DNA from: Maniola hyperantus
Taxonomy: Eukaryota > Arthropoda > Insecta > Lepidoptera > Nymphalidae
Assembly: GCF_902806685.2 (NCBI RefSeq)
Contig: NC_048556.1
Location: 2,480,001 to 2,544,000, forward strand
Reading direction: 5' to 3'
DNA: 64,000 bases
The position numbers were made by a program, and so were the translations under genes. Below, piece after piece: positions 63,121-64,000 of the stretch (position 1 is its first letter; every line of letters begins with the position of its first letter). The notes under the pieces were generated by a model. It was not told the origin of the DNA, made no database searches, and worked only from the letters and a program-made list of their open reading frames with translations.

Positions 63121-63590
63121 AAATCACTTCGTTGGTTACATGCCCGTAGAATTTCGACTACGTACACATTCACATCTTAACACATTGTTACAAGAAACTT
63201 AGCAATGTTATCAAAACTTTGATTATCATTTATTAATCAAAGCCAAACTCCTACAAACTACGAGTATCTTACTAAACTGTAACACCTTCTACAAAGTTTA
63301 CTAAGCCTATTCATCTTACCTCTCTACCTTCAGAACCTTATTCCGTGTCCACGTAATACTCGCGCGAGCGGCGCGGTAGCGGGCTCGACTATCTTTAATT
63401 AGAAATGCATGTTATTAGTACCTACTAGGAGCTACACGAGGCTACCGACCGACCTATCGCGGTTGCGGCTTTTTGGGCTGCTCGTATTTGAGATGACCGT
63501 CGACTCAAAAAACGGACACAAAAGTTGACGGCACCAGCATGTCAGAATGTCACACTGTCAGAAAGGTAGCTCCCAAGCTAGCAAGTGGAA
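63121..63590. other. Stretch without a recognised gene
   Basis: GC-richer at 63350-63480 (CGCGCGAGCGGCGCGGTAGC), no frame or RNA recognised. Confidence 0.4.
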
Positions 63591-63722
63591 GAGAGGAAGA
63601 CAACTGAAAAGGTGGCGGTAAAATGGGTTGCAGGATCGCTGTGGATAAGAGCTGCAAGAAATAGGCGAGAGTGGAAAAGGTTGGAGGAGGCCTATTGTGT
63701 CTACAGGACACACTGATTTGGA
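63591..63722 (+). mobile_element. LINE C-terminal fragment, second RTE-like type
   Basis: The plus-strand frame reads KVAVKWVAGSLWIRAARNRR followed by EWKRLEEAYCVY, matching the usual C-terminal W...AARNRxxWKxxEEAY pattern of LINE proteins. It differs from the 26.7-kb copy (SRWNQAAQDRGVW). Truncated on both sides. Confidence 0.7.
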
Positions 63723-63744
63723 ATCGCCAGACAGATCTACACTC

Positions 63745-63842
63745 ATATTCTTCTTCTCCTCATTGATCTGGTTTCCGCACTCAAACGTTACCGTCAGTTG
63801 CCCCTCCCCGCCGAAGGAGATGTAGCGGCGGAGGTAACAGCT
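63745..63842 (-). mobile_element. 3' flank of the RNase H LINE family, second copy
   Basis: ATTCTTCTTCTCCTCATTGA, CTGGTTTCCGCACTCAAACG and TTGCCCCTCCCCGCCGAAGG match 59797-59875 next to the RNase H remnant, so it is another 3'-end copy. Confidence 0.7.
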
Positions 63843-63872
63843 GGGGCCCAACATACATCGGTTCTTCGAACT

Positions 63873-63915
63873 ATATACCCCATTGCCACTTCAGCTTCAC
63901 AACCCGGAGTTTCTC
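63873..63915 (-). mobile_element. RTE-like LINE scrap
   Basis: CCCATTGCCACTTCAGCTTC with ACAACCCG is the reverse of CGGGTTGCGAAGCTGAAGTG, the RVAKLKWQW coding block at 44366-44388. It is very short. Confidence 0.55.
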
Positions 63916-64000
63916 TACGAGATCCAAACAGAGTTGACTGGTGTGACCATAATTTGGTCAGGAGGTCACCATTATAATCGCGACCGCGCGTTCACCGTGA

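Overview
The window reads as AT-rich nuclear DNA of a moth or butterfly (Lepidoptera). The evidence is the dense set of interspersed repeats that I recognise as typical of lepidopteran genomes: elements carrying GCGACTTCGTCCGCGTGG, tRNA-derived SINEs ending in a TGATGATGA tail, a SINE whose tail contains CATCACTTACCACCAGGTG, and RTE-like LINE tails. The 5S rRNA and U1 snRNA genes are also insect-like. The species cannot be told from this sequence. I found no intact host protein-coding gene in 64 kb. Nearly all short open frames are shadows of RNA genes or repeats.

The functional content is RNA genes. There is one intron-containing tRNA-Tyr (7602-7691). A mixed cluster at 12.3-14.3 kb holds four 5S rRNA genes, two on each strand, with a tRNA-His between them. 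A tandem array of three 5S genes lies at 53.8-54.3 kb. Two apparently complete U1 snRNA genes lie at 23950-24110 (minus) and 58672-58832 (plus), and a damaged third copy at 52983-53101 keeps its upstream region. The spacers of the two 5S clusters are related to each other, and the upstream regions of the three U1 loci are related to each other, so both sets arose by duplication with flanking DNA.

The rest is transposon strata. Family A (about 420-470 bp, one end CCGGCCAAGTGCGAGTC, the other end a GGGTTCCGT/ACGGAACCC hairpin) has about 15 full or partial copies. Family B (GCGACTTCGTCCGCGTGG) is similarly common, and A/B chimeras occur. Other components are two further Helitron-like or unclassified families (C and D), several SINE families, MITEs with clear terminal inverted repeats (TIRs), fold-back elements, and LINE remnants: RTE-like 3' ends, a 323-codon reverse-transcriptase remnant at 50170-51138, and an RNase H remnant at 59880-60500.

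Two larger terminal-repeat elements stand out. One at 15781-18739 has 12-bp perfect termini, internal subterminal repeats and an intron/exon-like coding fragment. One at 45619-47783 has roughly 60-bp imperfect inverted termini and holds what looks like a split, decayed THAP zinc-finger start. These two, the 29-bp perfect inverted repeat at 29.7/30.1 kb, and the layered insertions at 23.0-23.7 kb are the most unusual parts. Overall the window looks like a repeat-rich intergenic or heterochromatin-like region (possibly sex-chromosomal, which cannot be decided here) that serves as a home for small Pol III and snRNA genes.
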